Shown here: piece after piece, positions 1 through 8,203 of the stretch
How the letters are laid out: each line of letters begins with the position of its first letter
Position numbering within the stretch: position 1 is the first letter of the stretch
NCBI GenBank assembly: GCA_963833505.1
Contig: CAWHYG010000008.1
Span: forward strand, 287,738 to 351,737
From: CAWHYG01 sp963833505
GTDB taxonomy: Bacteria > Eisenbacteria > RBG-16-71-46 > CAIMUX01
Reading direction: 5' to 3'
Length of the DNA stretch: 64,000 bases
Made by a program: the position numbers and the translations under genes
The notes under the pieces: generated by a model
What the model was told of the DNA's origin: nothing
Seen by the model: only the letters and a program-made list of their open reading frames with translations
Databases searched by the model: none

Positions 1-185
1 AGAGCGCGCTGACCGGAGTCATCCCCGTGGCCGAAATCGTGACCGCGGAGGGGGCCGATCTCGGGGCGCTTCGCCAGGCGGTGCTGGCGCATGGCCGGGC
101 CCGGCTGCCGGCCTATGCGGTGCCGCGAATCCTCCATTTCGTGCACTCGCTTTCCATCGACGCTTCGGGAAAGCAGAGGAGATAG
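1..185 (+). CDS. C-terminal end of an acyl-adenylating (AMP-binding) enzyme, partial
   Basis: The reading frame is open from base 3 to a TAG at 183-185 and gives the last 60 residues of a protein whose start lies outside the window. The final residues, SIDASGKQRR, fit the C-terminal A10 motif of ANL-family adenylating enzymes, whose lysine (in SGK) contacts the adenylate. The preceding PAYAVPRILHFV matches the usual lead-in (lP.yavP..i.fv..lP). The substrate cannot be told from this fragment. The SDR reductase starts 9 bp downstream, so the two are probably co-transcribed and may act on the same activated acyl or carrier-bound substrate; that link is inference. Confidence 0.75.
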   Translation, partial: SALTGVIPVAEIVTAEGADLGALRQAVLAHGRARLPAYAVPRILHFVHSLSIDASGKQRR

Positions 186-194
186 GAAGTTGCC

Positions 195-932
195 ATGAGC
201 GAACGTGTCGTGCTGGTGAGCGGAGGCAGCAAGGGCCTGGGCCTTGGCCTGGTGGAGGATCTTCTGTCACGGGGCTGGAAGGTCGCGACCTTGAGCCGCG
301 CCGAGACGCCCCGCATGGCGGAGCTGGCCGCCGCCCACCCAAAGACGTTTCTCTTCCTCAAGGCGGACCAGACCGACCGGAAGACCCCGGAGTTGGTCGT
401 GCGGGCGGTGAAGGATCGCTTCGGCTCGATGGATTGCTTCATCAACAACGCCGCCATCGCGGCCGACGGCACTCTGGCCACGTTCGGAGTGGGGCGGATC
501 GAGCAGCTCGTGGAGACGAATCTCACGTCCGCGTTGATCTTTTCGCGGGCGGTCATCCGGGAGTTCCTGCGCGCTCCGCGTTCGCAGCCCAAGTCCCTGA
601 TCATGATCTCCTCGATCGTCGCGGTTTCGGGCTTCCGGGGGCTGAGCGTCTACGCTTCCACCAAGAGCGCGCTTCTCGGGCTGACGCGCAGCCTCGCCCG
701 CGAGCTGGGTCCGGTGAACGTGACGGTCAACGCCGTTCTCCCCGGTTTCCTCGAGACCGAGATGTCCTCCGGCCTGGGCGGCGCGCAAAGGGAGCAGATC
801 GTCCGCCGGACGCCTCTGGGACGTCTGGGAAAAGTGGCGGACGTCGTGCCCGTGGTCCATTTTCTCATGAGCGAGGAGGGGCGCTTCATCACCGGCCAGT
901 GCATCGTCGTGGACGGTGGAGCGACCTGTTAG
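195..932 (+). CDS. SDR-family oxidoreductase, FabG-like ketoreductase
   Basis: A 245-residue classical short-chain dehydrogenase. The cofactor motif SGGSKGLG is at residues 9-16, NNA at 84-86, the catalytic Ser at 140 and the Tyr-x-x-x-Lys pair at Y153/K157 (YASTK). The ending FITGQCIVVDGG is typical of the FabG group, which reduces a 3-keto group with NAD(P)H, often on an ACP-bound chain. AGGAAG precedes the ATG. It sits between an adenylating enzyme and a GNAT-like protein, and an ACP gene lies 4 kb away on the other strand. A role as a pathway-specific ketoreductase rather than housekeeping FabG is therefore plausible. The substrate is unknown. Confidence 0.85.
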   Translation: MSERVVLVSGGSKGLGLGLVEDLLSRGWKVATLSRAETPRMAELAAAHPKTFLFLKADQTDRKTPELVVRAVKDRFGSMDCFINNAAIAADGTLATFGVGRIEQLVETNLTSALIFSRAVIREFLRAPRSQPKSLIMISSIVAVSGFRGLSVYASTKSALLGLTRSLARELGPVNVTVNAVLPGFLETEMSSGLGGAQREQIVRRTPLGRLGKVADVVPVVHFLMSEEGRFITGQCIVVDGGATC

Positions 933-957
933 CAGGAGGACCGCCACGGCCCACCCG

Positions 958-1989
958 ATGATCATCCGCCCGTTGACCGCGACGGATGCCGCGCTCTATC
1001 TGGCGTTTCGCCAGGAGATGTGGCCTCTGTACGCGGCGGCGGGGGATTGGGACACGGTGCAGGTGAAGTATCTGCAGCATCCGCTCGCGCCGCTCTGCCC
1101 GGGGAGCGGGCTTTACGCCGCCGTTCAGGAGGAGAGGATCCAGGGGGTGATGGGAGCGTTCCCCATGCCCGTCACGCTTCGCGGCGAGATCCATCCCGGC
1201 CACATGCTGGTGGATTGGGCGGTGCTGCCGCGACTCCAGGGGGGCCCGGCGGCCGGGCGGCTCTGGCAGGCACTGTTCGACCTGCCGGGGCGCAAATTCG
1301 CCAGCATCGGGTCTCCGGCGTCCCAGGGCGCGCTTTCGAAGAGGGGGCAGCGCATCCCTTCAACCGACGCCGTCAGTATCGTGCGGATCACGACGGCGGC
1401 TGCCATCAAGCTCCTGGGCCTGATGCCCTACGCGCGACCGCTGCCGGCGCGTCTCGAATCGCTCGTTCTCCCTCCCGGAGTTTCCGTGTTGCCGCCGGAG
1501 TCCCTCTCGCCTCCGATGCCGCCGGATCCCGCCACCTTCGCCTATGTGGCCAAGGGACCGGACTACTGGCGGGTCTACTGCCGCCATCGCCTCCAGACCG
1601 GCGCGGTGGCTCTGCGGCTCCAGACCGGCGACCAGGAAGCGCACCTCGTGCTGACGCTCTCGGCCATCGGCCGTCTGCGCGTCTCCCGCCTCATGGGATT
1701 GCGCCTCCTTCCACCATCGGTGCAGACTGCGCGGAGGATCGGACGGCTCTTGAAGAGGACGCTGCTTTCGCTCGGCGTCGGGGTCATCTCGACCGAGGAA
1801 GCCGACCCCACCTTCCGCGAGGTCATGAACGCGACCGGCGTCCACGTCCGGCGCACGTTCTCCTACTGGTGGTCCATCCCGAAGCCCGGCGACGCCTTCG
1901 CGGCGCAGGAGGTGTCCTGGTGGCTGACCGCCGCCGATCGCGACTCGCATTGGGGGAACGTGCAGCCTTTCCATCTGGAGCTTCCATGA
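958..1989 (+). CDS. GNAT-fold N-acyltransferase-like protein
   Basis: About 343 residues. It opens with MIIRPLTATDAALYLAFRQ, the usual first strand and helix of GNAT acyltransferases, and has the acyl-CoA-site style stretch MLVDWAVLPRLQGG followed by GRLWQALFDL. The C-terminal half is longer than in simple acetyltransferases and may hold a second, degenerate GNAT lobe. The ATG at 958 is preferred because it begins the domain; an upstream ATG at 916 would overlap the SDR gene. AGGAGGA lies 17 bases upstream, which is far for a ribosome site. The stop overlaps the next start (ATGA at 1986). The acyl acceptor is unknown; an amino sugar or an amino-lipid is possible. Confidence 0.6.
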   Translation: MIIRPLTATDAALYLAFRQEMWPLYAAAGDWDTVQVKYLQHPLAPLCPGSGLYAAVQEERIQGVMGAFPMPVTLRGEIHPGHMLVDWAVLPRLQGGPAAGRLWQALFDLPGRKFASIGSPASQGALSKRGQRIPSTDAVSIVRITTAAAIKLLGLMPYARPLPARLESLVLPPGVSVLPPESLSPPMPPDPATFAYVAKGPDYWRVYCRHRLQTGAVALRLQTGDQEAHLVLTLSAIGRLRVSRLMGLRLLPPSVQTARRIGRLLKRTLLSLGVGVISTEEADPTFREVMNATGVHVRRTFSYWWSIPKPGDAFAAQEVSWWLTAADRDSHWGNVQPFHLELP

Positions 1990-3389
1990 ATCCGTCGAAT
2001 CCGCTTCCACAAGGCCCCAGCGTCGAGGCGCGCGCCTACGCAGTCGCAGAGCTGGCCCGCCGCGCCGGTGTGTCCGAAAGGGATTTTCACACCTGGCGCA
2101 TCGAGGTCGGAACGGACGCCACGGTCGTTCATCCCGCTCCCGGAGGCGCCGCCACGATTCGATTTCCGCATCATCCGCCCGAGTACTGGGCGGAGCTGGA
2201 TCGAAAGCCGCTCCAGGCCGCGCGACTGGAGTGGATCGCGGAACCGCCGGACGCGGTCCGCCGTCTGGTCCCGGAGTTTCGCGTCCCCTTCGCGCCGCCG
2301 ACGGTCCCGTCCGGCCGCCCGCTCTTTGCCCCGATCGAGCCCTCGACCATGGAGTGTGCGGTCGATCTTCCGGCGGCAGCGTTTTGCACGTTGTCCCGGG
2401 TGGAAGAAGATCTCTGTCCGGCGCGGGACGAACACGGCCGGTTCCCGTCACGAGAGAGCGTCGGGTGCCGGGAGGGTTTTGCCCACCGGCCGATCGTGGA
2501 CGAGATGGGGCTGGGCCTGGAGCAGGCCCTGCGCTCGCTGCTCCCCGGCTGGCGCCCGGAGGCCCGGACGCTTCGCTGCAAGATCAGCCACGACATCGAC
2601 TGGATCGGGATTCCCTTTCGCTGGCAGGCCACCCTGGGCCACACGCTGCTGCGCCGCAAACCCGGAGACACCTTGCGGGATCTCACCGGCGCGTGGCTCG
2701 GGCGAGAACCGGCCTGGCTCCGTTGTGTGCGCGACGTCACGGTTGAGGTCCGGCGCCGAGGACTCTCATCCGCGGTCTACTGGAAGTCTCCTCCGTCCAC
2801 GGAGTGGGACACCGGTTACGATCCGAGGAGCCGGTTGGTGCAGAAAGTTGTGGCCGATTTGAGAACGCAAGGCGTGGAGTTGGGGGTGCACCCCGGCTAC
2901 TTCACCTTTCACGAGCCGGCGCGGCTGCGACAGGAGGTGGCCGTCGTTCGGGAGGCTGTGGGGGCGGAATCGATCGGCGGGCGCCAGCATTACCTGCGTT
3001 GGTCTCCCCGGACCTGGCGGGATTGGGAGGAGTGCGGGCTGGCCTATGACAGCACGGTCGGCTATCCCGACCAGGTCGGCTTCCGCGCCGGAACCTGTCA
3101 TCCCTACCGTCCCTGGCTGCTGGATCTGAACCGTGCAGCCCGCTTGACGGAGATTCCCCTGATCGTGATGGACGGGACCTTGACCGAGTGCTACGGGACC
3201 AGGGACGATGAGATCCGGCGGGTGGCGGAGGACCTGGTTCAACGCTGCCGTCTGGTCGGTGGAGTCTTCACCCTCCTCTGGCATAATTCCCTCTACAACC
3301 ATCCGGTTTACTGGCGGGTCTGCACGCGGATCCTCGACCTGCTTTCCGGGGTGCCTGAATACAAGTCGGGGCCGGCGCCTCTTTACTGA
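1986..3389 (+). CDS. Polysaccharide deacetylase-family protein
   Basis: 467 residues, translationally coupled to the GNAT-like gene through an ATGA overlap. The C-terminal half carries NodB-fold deacetylase features: CKISHDIDWIG supplies the metal-binding Asp pair, ELGVHPGYFTFHE resembles the His-containing second motif, and LLWHNSLYNHP sits where the late catalytic His is expected. The first 200 residues resemble nothing I can name. Such enzymes remove N-acetyl groups from sugars of cell-surface polymers, using a divalent metal. No signal peptide is visible, so it may act in the cytoplasm on a precursor. Pairing with a GNAT-like gene suggests exchange of an N-acyl group, which is inference. 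Confidence 0.7.
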   Translation: MNPSNPLPQGPSVEARAYAVAELARRAGVSERDFHTWRIEVGTDATVVHPAPGGAATIRFPHHPPEYWAELDRKPLQAARLEWIAEPPDAVRRLVPEFRVPFAPPTVPSGRPLFAPIEPSTMECAVDLPAAAFCTLSRVEEDLCPARDEHGRFPSRESVGCREGFAHRPIVDEMGLGLEQALRSLLPGWRPEARTLRCKISHDIDWIGIPFRWQATLGHTLLRRKPGDTLRDLTGAWLGREPAWLRCVRDVTVEVRRRGLSSAVYWKSPPSTEWDTGYDPRSRLVQKVVADLRTQGVELGVHPGYFTFHEPARLRQEVAVVREAVGAESIGGRQHYLRWSPRTWRDWEECGLAYDSTVGYPDQVGFRAGTCHPYRPWLLDLNRAARLTEIPLIVMDGTLTECYGTRDDEIRRVAEDLVQRCRLVGGVFTLLWHNSLYNHPVYWRVCTRILDLLSGVPEYKSGPAPLY

Positions 3390-3438
3390 AGCCGGCGGGT
3401 TTCGAACCCGCGGAAACTGAGAGCGCGCCATCGGCTCC
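3387..3438 (-). other. tRNA-like remnant (acceptor stem plus T-arm)
   Basis: On the minus strand a perfect 5-bp T-stem with loop TTCGAAA (3395-3411) is followed by CGGCTTC and a discriminator A. This pairs over 7 bp (one G-U) with GGAGCCG at 3432-3438. The 20 bases between are too short for D, anticodon and variable arms, so this is not a working tRNA. It could be a deletion remnant, an old integration scar, or chance in G+C-rich DNA. It overlaps the deacetylase stop codon. Confidence 0.3.
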
Positions 3439-3469
3439 GCGGGCCGGAGGAGCCACCGGCACGCAGCAA

Positions 3470-3502
3470 GCGGCGGCCACCGGTTTTCCCGACAGCCGCC
3501 GC
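3470..3502. terminator. Hairpin between convergent genes
   Basis: GCGGCGGC at 3470-3477 pairs with GCCGCCGC at 3495-3502 around a 17-base loop containing TTTT. A second hairpin, GGCTCC/GGAGCC, lies at 3433-3454. Both sit between the convergent deacetylase and oxoamine synthase genes, so a shared terminator role is likely. Confidence 0.45.
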
Positions 3503-3530
3503 CTCAATCCGCCCGAAGCGGGCCGCCCGT

Positions 3531-4775
3531 CTACTGCCCGTACTTCGCGATGATCCCCTTCTTGTCCAGACCGAGGATGCCGTACTTGTCCCCGATCTTC
3601 TTGAAAGCCACGAGCGCCTTCTCCAGCATCGGGATGTCGTGGTCGGCGGAGAGCTGGGTCCGAATCCTCGCCTGCCCGGCCGGAACCACCGGGAAGAAGA
3701 ACCCGACCACGTAGATGCCCTCCTTGAAGAGGTCGCGGGCCATGTCCTGGCTGAGCTTGGCGTTGAAAAGCATGATCGGGACGATCGGGCTTTCCCCTTC
3801 CTTGATCACGAATCCGGCTTCGGTCAGGCCCTTGCGCCAGAACTTCGTGTTCGCTTCCAGCTTGTCCCGCCGCTCCGTGGTCGCGCTCAGGATGTCGAGG
3901 ACCTTGCAGGCGGCGTAGGCGATCGGAGGCGGAACCGCGTTGGAAAACAGGTACGGCCGGGCCTTCTGCCGGCAAATCTCCACGATCTCCTTCCGGCCGG
4001 AGACGCAACCGCCGCTGGCGCCGCCCAGGCCCTTGCCCAGGGTCGTCGTGATGATGTCGATCTTGCCGAAGACGCCCTTGTGCTCGTGGGTGCCGCGACC
4101 GGTCTTGCCGATGAAACCGGAGGCGTGGCTGTCGTCGACAAAGACGAGGGCGCCGTACTTCTCCGCCAGGGCCACGATCCCATCCAGGTGAGCAAGGTCG
4201 CCGTCCATGGAGAAGTTGCCGTCCGTGATGATGACCTTGACCCGCTTGTCGGCGTGCTCTTGCAGCTTCTGCTCGAGGTGGGCCATGTCGCTGTGCTTGT
4301 AGGTGTCATGCATGGCCTTGGCCAGCCGGATCCCGTCCACGATCGAGGCGTGAACGAGACGATCCGAGATCATGATGTCCTCGGGACTCAAGATGGCCTC
4401 GAAGACGCCGGCGTTGGCGTCCATGCAGCTCGGGAAGAGAACCGTGTCCTCCGTGCCGAGGAACTTCGTCAGCTTCTCCTCCAGCGTCCGGTGGACGTCC
4501 TGGGTGCCGCAGATGAACCGCACGCTCGACATCCCGTAGCCCCGCTCGTCCAGTCCCCGGTGGGCGGCCGCCACGACCTCGGGATGGCTCGAAAGGCCCA
4601 GGTAGTTGTTCGAGCAGAGGTTGATCACTTCCTTGGGGGGCTGCCCCTGGGGGAACTCGACCAGGATGTCGGCGGCCTGGGGAGAGTGGATGAAACGCTC
4701 CTCCTTGTACAGTCCGTCGTCCCGGATCTTGGAAAGCTCGGCCTGCCAGGCCTCCTTGACCGCACTGGGATACAT
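3531..4775 (-). CDS. kbl: Alpha-oxoamine synthase, KBL-type (glycine C-acyltransferase)
   Basis: 414 residues, PLP fold type I. It matches E. coli Kbl closely in signature blocks such as SVRFICGTQD, VDDSHASGF and PVVPAGQARIRTQ. The PLP lysine is K248 in TTTLGKGLGG, the ring-stacking His is H142 and the PLP Asp is D214. Kbl condenses glycine with acetyl-CoA to 2-amino-3-ketobutyrate. Here no threonine dehydrogenase is adjacent; an ACP gene ends 5 bp upstream instead, followed by an acyl-adenylating synthetase and AcpS. That context suggests an acyl-ACP rather than acetyl-CoA co-substrate, giving an amino-ketone lipid headgroup. The family call is firm; the substrate is inference. Confidence 0.85.
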   Translation of the reverse strand: MYPSAVKEAWQAELSKIRDDGLYKEERFIHSPQAADILVEFPQGQPPKEVINLCSNNYLGLSSHPEVVAAAHRGLDERGYGMSSVRFICGTQDVHRTLEEKLTKFLGTEDTVLFPSCMDANAGVFEAILSPEDIMISDRLVHASIVDGIRLAKAMHDTYKHSDMAHLEQKLQEHADKRVKVIITDGNFSMDGDLAHLDGIVALAEKYGALVFVDDSHASGFIGKTGRGTHEHKGVFGKIDIITTTLGKGLGGASGGCVSGRKEIVEICRQKARPYLFSNAVPPPIAYAACKVLDILSATTERRDKLEANTKFWRKGLTEAGFVIKEGESPIVPIMLFNAKLSQDMARDLFKEGIYVVGFFFPVVPAGQARIRTQLSADHDIPMLEKALVAFKKIGDKYGILGLDKKGIIAKYGQ

Positions 4776-4780
4776 GGTTC

Positions 4781-5029
4781 CTACCCCTTCTTGGCGACGT
4801 GCCGGTTGACCAGGACGATGATGCTGTTGACGGTGTCGAAAGCCTCCGGACTCGCCTCCTCATCCGGAATGCTGATGCTGTATTTCTTCTCGAGAAAACG
4901 CTTCAAGCTGACCATGCTGAAGCTGTCGACGATGCCGCCGGAGATCAACTTGGTGTTTTCGTCGAGCTCGAGGTCGTCGTCCTCGTCGAGATACTCGTTC
5001 CGGATATATTCGAGGATCATCTCCTTCAT
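4781..5029 (-). CDS. Acyl carrier protein
   Basis: 82 residues, highly acidic (EYLDEDDDLELDENTKL), with the phosphopantetheine attachment site VDSFSM (Ser36) in the usual place after loop 1. It sits 5 bp upstream of the oxoamine synthase and downstream of the acyl-adenylating enzyme. This arrangement suggests a dedicated carrier that hands an acyl group to the synthase. It is not flanked by fabD, fabG or fabF, so it is unlikely to be the main fatty-acid ACP of the cell. Confidence 0.85.
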   Translation of the reverse strand: MKEMILEYIRNEYLDEDDDLELDENTKLISGGIVDSFSMVSLKRFLEKKYSISIPDEEASPEAFDTVNSIIVLVNRHVAKKG

Positions 5030-5117
5030 GCCAGGACTCCTTTCGGTTCGCTCCGCCCCAGTTTACCCTTCTCGTGACTTCCGCCACCGTTCGGCCGGGA
5101 GCCGCCGCCCTCCGGCA

Positions 5118-6827
5118 TCAATCGTCGTCCAGCGTGCTCGTGTCTCCGATCTCCTGGCCCAGCTCCTTCGCCTTCAGCATCCTCCGCATGATCTTTCCGC
5201 TCCGCGTCTTCGGCAGCCTGTCCACGAACTCGATCTCCTGCGGCATGGCGAGCGGAGACAGCTTCTTCCGGATGAAGTTCATGATGCTGAGCTCGAGATC
5301 GTCGCTGGGCGAGAAGCCCGGCCGGAGGGCCACGAACGCCTTGACCACCTCCATGTTCACGGGATCGGGTTTGCCGATGGCGGCCGACTCGGCCACGGCC
5401 TCATGCTCAAGCAGGGCGCTCTCGATCTCGAAGGGCCCGACCAGGTGTCCGCCGGTGTTGATGACGTCGTCGTCCCGTCCGGAGAACCAGAAGTAGCCGT
5501 CCGCGTCCAGGCTGGCCCGGTCGCCGCAGATGTACCATCCGTTCAGGAACTTCTTCAGATAGGTCGGCGTGTTGTTCCAGTAGGTCCTCATCAGGCTCGG
5601 CCACGGCGGCCGGATCGCGATCATCCCCACCTTGCCCGGTTCGCGGATCGGCTCGCCGGTGATCGGATCGACGATGGCGCCGGTGAGCGCGGGGAAGGGA
5701 CGGCCCATGCTGCCGGCCTTGACCGGCATGCCGGGCAGGTTCGTGACCACGATGGCGCCGGTCTCGGTCTGCCAGAAGGTATCGAGAAAATCGAGCCCGA
5801 ACGCCTCCCGGCCCCAGTGCACGCCCTCGGGATTGAGCGGCTCCCCGACGCTGCACATGTGCCGGAGGCTCGACAGATCACGGCGCTTCACCGGCTCGAT
5901 CCCGTCCTTCATCAGCATCCGGATGGCGGTGGGGGCGGTATACCAGACGGTGACCTTGTGTTTCTCCATCGTGGCGTACCAGCGGTCGCTGGAGAATCCC
6001 GCATCCAGCACCACCTGCGTCACCCCGAGAACCCAGGGGGCGATGATCCCGTAGCTCGTCCCGGTGACCCATCCCGGATCGGCCGTGCACCAGTAGACGT
6101 CGTCGTCGCGAAGGTCGAGCACGACCTTGGCCGTCAGGTACTGGGAGAAGATGCTCGAGTGGACGTGGAGCGCGCCCTTCGGCTTGCCCGTGGTGCCGCT
6201 GGTGTAATGCAGCAGGCTCGGGCTCTCCGCGTAGGTCTTGAAGATCGGGAATTCCGGCACGCGGTGCGCCATCATGTCGTAGCCGACCTCACCCTCGGCT
6301 TCGTGCAGGCGCTTCTTCTCCTCATCGTGGTCGACCACGATGACGGTCTTCAGCTCGGGCAGTCGTTCCCGGAGCCGCCGGATCTTCCCCAGATGCTTGT
6401 GCTGGGTGATGATGGCGACCGCCTTGCTGTCGTCGGCCCGCTGGAACAGTGCCTCCTCGCCGAAGGCGGAGAAAAGCGGCTGGACGACCGCGCCGGTCTT
6501 CAGGATCCCCATCACGCTGATGTAGAGCTCCGGGCAGCGTTCGAGAAAAACGCACACCCGGTCCTGCGGCCGGATCCCGTGCCGAGTGATGAGCTCGGCC
6601 CAGCCGTTGGTCAGGAGCTTGAGATCCTGATAGGTGAAATGCCGGATCTCGCCTTCGTTGTTCTCATGGATCATCGCGAGCTTGTCACCGCGGCCTTGAT
6701 CGACGTTGCGATCAATGCAGAGGTAGCCGAGATTGAGCGGCTGCCCCTCCGTCCATCCCAGCTCGCGCTGGGCGACGTCCCAGGTGATCTCCCGACGGAG
6801 TTTTTCGTAGTCGACGGCGTGGCTCAC
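5118..6827 (-). CDS. Acyl-adenylate synthetase, acetyl-CoA synthetase-like
   Basis: About 569 residues of the ANL superfamily. Motifs in order: LHYTSGTTGKPKG (phosphate loop), WCTADPGWVTGTSYG (typical of AcsA-type acetyl-CoA synthetases), FWQTETGA, the hinge region FSGRDDDVINTGG and the C-terminal catalytic lysine in KTRSGKIMRR. The GTG at 6827 is chosen because GGGAGGTG lies 5 bases ahead; an ATG at 6854 is possible. It activates a carboxylate with ATP and normally transfers it to CoA. The neighbouring ACP and AcpS raise the option that the thiol acceptor is holo-ACP. The acyl chain length cannot be judged. Confidence 0.8.
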   Translation of the reverse strand: MSHAVDYEKLRREITWDVAQRELGWTEGQPLNLGYLCIDRNVDQGRGDKLAMIHENNEGEIRHFTYQDLKLLTNGWAELITRHGIRPQDRVCVFLERCPELYISVMGILKTGAVVQPLFSAFGEEALFQRADDSKAVAIITQHKHLGKIRRLRERLPELKTVIVVDHDEEKKRLHEAEGEVGYDMMAHRVPEFPIFKTYAESPSLLHYTSGTTGKPKGALHVHSSIFSQYLTAKVVLDLRDDDVYWCTADPGWVTGTSYGIIAPWVLGVTQVVLDAGFSSDRWYATMEKHKVTVWYTAPTAIRMLMKDGIEPVKRRDLSSLRHMCSVGEPLNPEGVHWGREAFGLDFLDTFWQTETGAIVVTNLPGMPVKAGSMGRPFPALTGAIVDPITGEPIREPGKVGMIAIRPPWPSLMRTYWNNTPTYLKKFLNGWYICGDRASLDADGYFWFSGRDDDVINTGGHLVGPFEIESALLEHEAVAESAAIGKPDPVNMEVVKAFVALRPGFSPSDDLELSIMNFIRKKLSPLAMPQEIEFVDRLPKTRSGKIMRRMLKAKELGQEIGDTSTLDDD

Positions 6828-6886
6828 ACCGCACCTCCCCACCATACTGCCCATGAACCCTTCCGCTCACCCCGACCGGTCGCCGG

Positions 6887-7276
6887 TCAAGGGAGCACAC
6901 CCTCCAGAACCGACCAAGCCACCGCCACGCGGTCCGTCCATCCGAGGGAGAGATGCGCGCGCCGGACGCCCGCCAGGGCGGCCAATCGCGCCGTCTCACC
7001 CGAAACGCCATACCCGATCCTCCGGCCCTCCTCCACGACCTCGAGGTCATGCCAGGAGATCCGGCCGGACCGGCCGGTTCCGAGAGCCTTGAAGAGAGCT
7101 TCCTTGGCGGCGAAGGAGGAGGCGATGGCCAGCGCGGGCCGAGCGGATCGGTAGCAGCGTCCGATCTCAGACGGACGGAGAAACTCCCGGAGCAGATCCT
7201 CGCCCCCCCGGCCGATCGCGCGCTCGAACCTGGCCACCTCCACCACATCCACCCCTACGCCTAGGATCTTCATCAT
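6887..7276 (-). CDS. acpS: Holo-ACP synthase
   Basis: 129 residues. GVGVDVVEVARFERA at the N-terminus provides the Mg-binding Asp of AcpS, and SSFAAKEALFKALGTG carries the conserved Glu and Lys. The enzyme moves 4'-phosphopantetheine from CoA to the ACP serine. The start is placed at the ATG pair 7276/7273 because the family begins at this point. It is the first gene of the minus-strand module with the adenylating enzyme, ACP and oxoamine synthase, so it probably primes that ACP. Confidence 0.88.
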   Translation of the reverse strand: MMKILGVGVDVVEVARFERAIGRGGEDLLREFLRPSEIGRCYRSARPALAIASSFAAKEALFKALGTGRSGRISWHDLEVVEEGRRIGYGVSGETARLAALAGVRRAHLSLGWTDRVAVAWSVLEGVLP

Positions 7277-7423
7277 GGCAATTCCCGGACAGACGGGGCT
7301 CCGAAGGGACAGGCTATCACCGCGAAGCACGGGACGAAAGGAGGGAATGAAGGGGTGATGGACGGAGAATGGACGCGAGTGGGCGGGGAATGGAGGGAGA
7401 ACGGCGGGAGAACGGAGCTGCGC

Positions 7424-8137
7424 TCAAGCCGCCTTTCCGCCCTTGGCTCCGGATCCGTAGAGGATCTCCATCCGCTCCTCGACCTCCCGCCGCGTCGTCA
7501 GGACGACCTGGATATGGAGACCGGTTGCCTGCTCCAGCTCGCAGGACAAGGCTAGAGACTGGGGCCGCCAAAGGGCGACGGTCAGGGTCCGGCGGCGGCA
7601 GGCGAGCGGAACGATCCCGTTCGCTTGAGCGAAGCGCGCGCTGACCCAGGCGACGAGGGAGGGATCGGGCGCGATGCTCGAGATCGGGACGTAGGCGATT
7701 CCACCCTGTTCGGCGAGACCCTGGGCCAGGGCCTCCTCGCTGATCAGACCGAGGCGCAGAAGAGTCTCGCCCAGGATCTCTCCGGTCTTCTGCTCCCTGA
7801 TCGCGGTCTCGAGGTCGGACAGAGGCAGCAGACCGCGAAGCACGAGCAGCTCGCCCAGGTGCAACCGCCGCCCGTGCTCGTCGAGGAGGGCCAGAAGATG
7901 CCCTTCATCGAGGAATCCCTGCTCAACCGCGAGACGCCCGATCGGCCGCCGCGAACCCTGAGGCAGATCCTGCTGCAGTCGGACCAGATTTCGCAGGTCC
8001 CGCGGCTCGAGCAATCCCTCCTCGACCAGGATCTGGGCGAAGAACTCGGTTCGGGCGGGGAAATCCCGGGTGTCCGGCGCCGGCGTACTCCGGGCCGGCT
8101 CGGTGGCGTGATTCCGGTCAGGGCGTTTTCGGCTCAA
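7424..8137 (-). CDS. Stand-alone GspE/MshE N-terminal (MshEN-like) domain protein
   Basis: 237 residues with the repeating pattern FAQILVEEGLLEPRDL, IGRLAVEQGFLDEGHL and LGETLLRLGLISEEAL, the layout of the N-terminal domain of type II secretion and type IV pilus ATPases. The last third (FAQANGIVPLACRRRTLTVAL) is the usual continuation. No ATPase domain follows: there is no Walker A and the gene stops at 7424. In MshE this domain binds cyclic di-GMP through paired RLG(x)nL motifs, so this may be a small second-messenger sensor. Its link to the exporter gene 66 bp upstream is unknown. Confidence 0.7.
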   Translation of the reverse strand: MSRKRPDRNHATEPARSTPAPDTRDFPARTEFFAQILVEEGLLEPRDLRNLVRLQQDLPQGSRRPIGRLAVEQGFLDEGHLLALLDEHGRRLHLGELLVLRGLLPLSDLETAIREQKTGEILGETLLRLGLISEEALAQGLAEQGGIAYVPISSIAPDPSLVAWVSARFAQANGIVPLACRRRTLTVALWRPQSLALSCELEQATGLHIQVVLTTRREVEERMEILYGSGAKGGKAA

Positions 8138-8203
8138 GGGACCTCCGGCGAGACAGAGGACGTTGCAGAAGACCGCTGCAAGACCGCCGCGGACGTCACC
8201 TCT

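Noticed and set aside
1020..3389. An extended 789-codon start for the deacetylase
   Set aside because: The extension is in the wrong frame of the GNAT-like gene; the ATGA overlap at 1986 is the natural start.
3387..3438. A functional selenocysteine tRNA (selC) serving the TGA-containing gene
   Set aside because: The element is only 52 nt, lacks D, anticodon and long variable arms, and no TCA anticodon loop can be drawn.
3639..7154. A plus-strand open frame of 1171 codons opposite the oxoamine synthase/ACP/synthetase genes
   Set aside because: It is the antisense shadow of three genes with clear motifs; its own translation has no recognisable domain.
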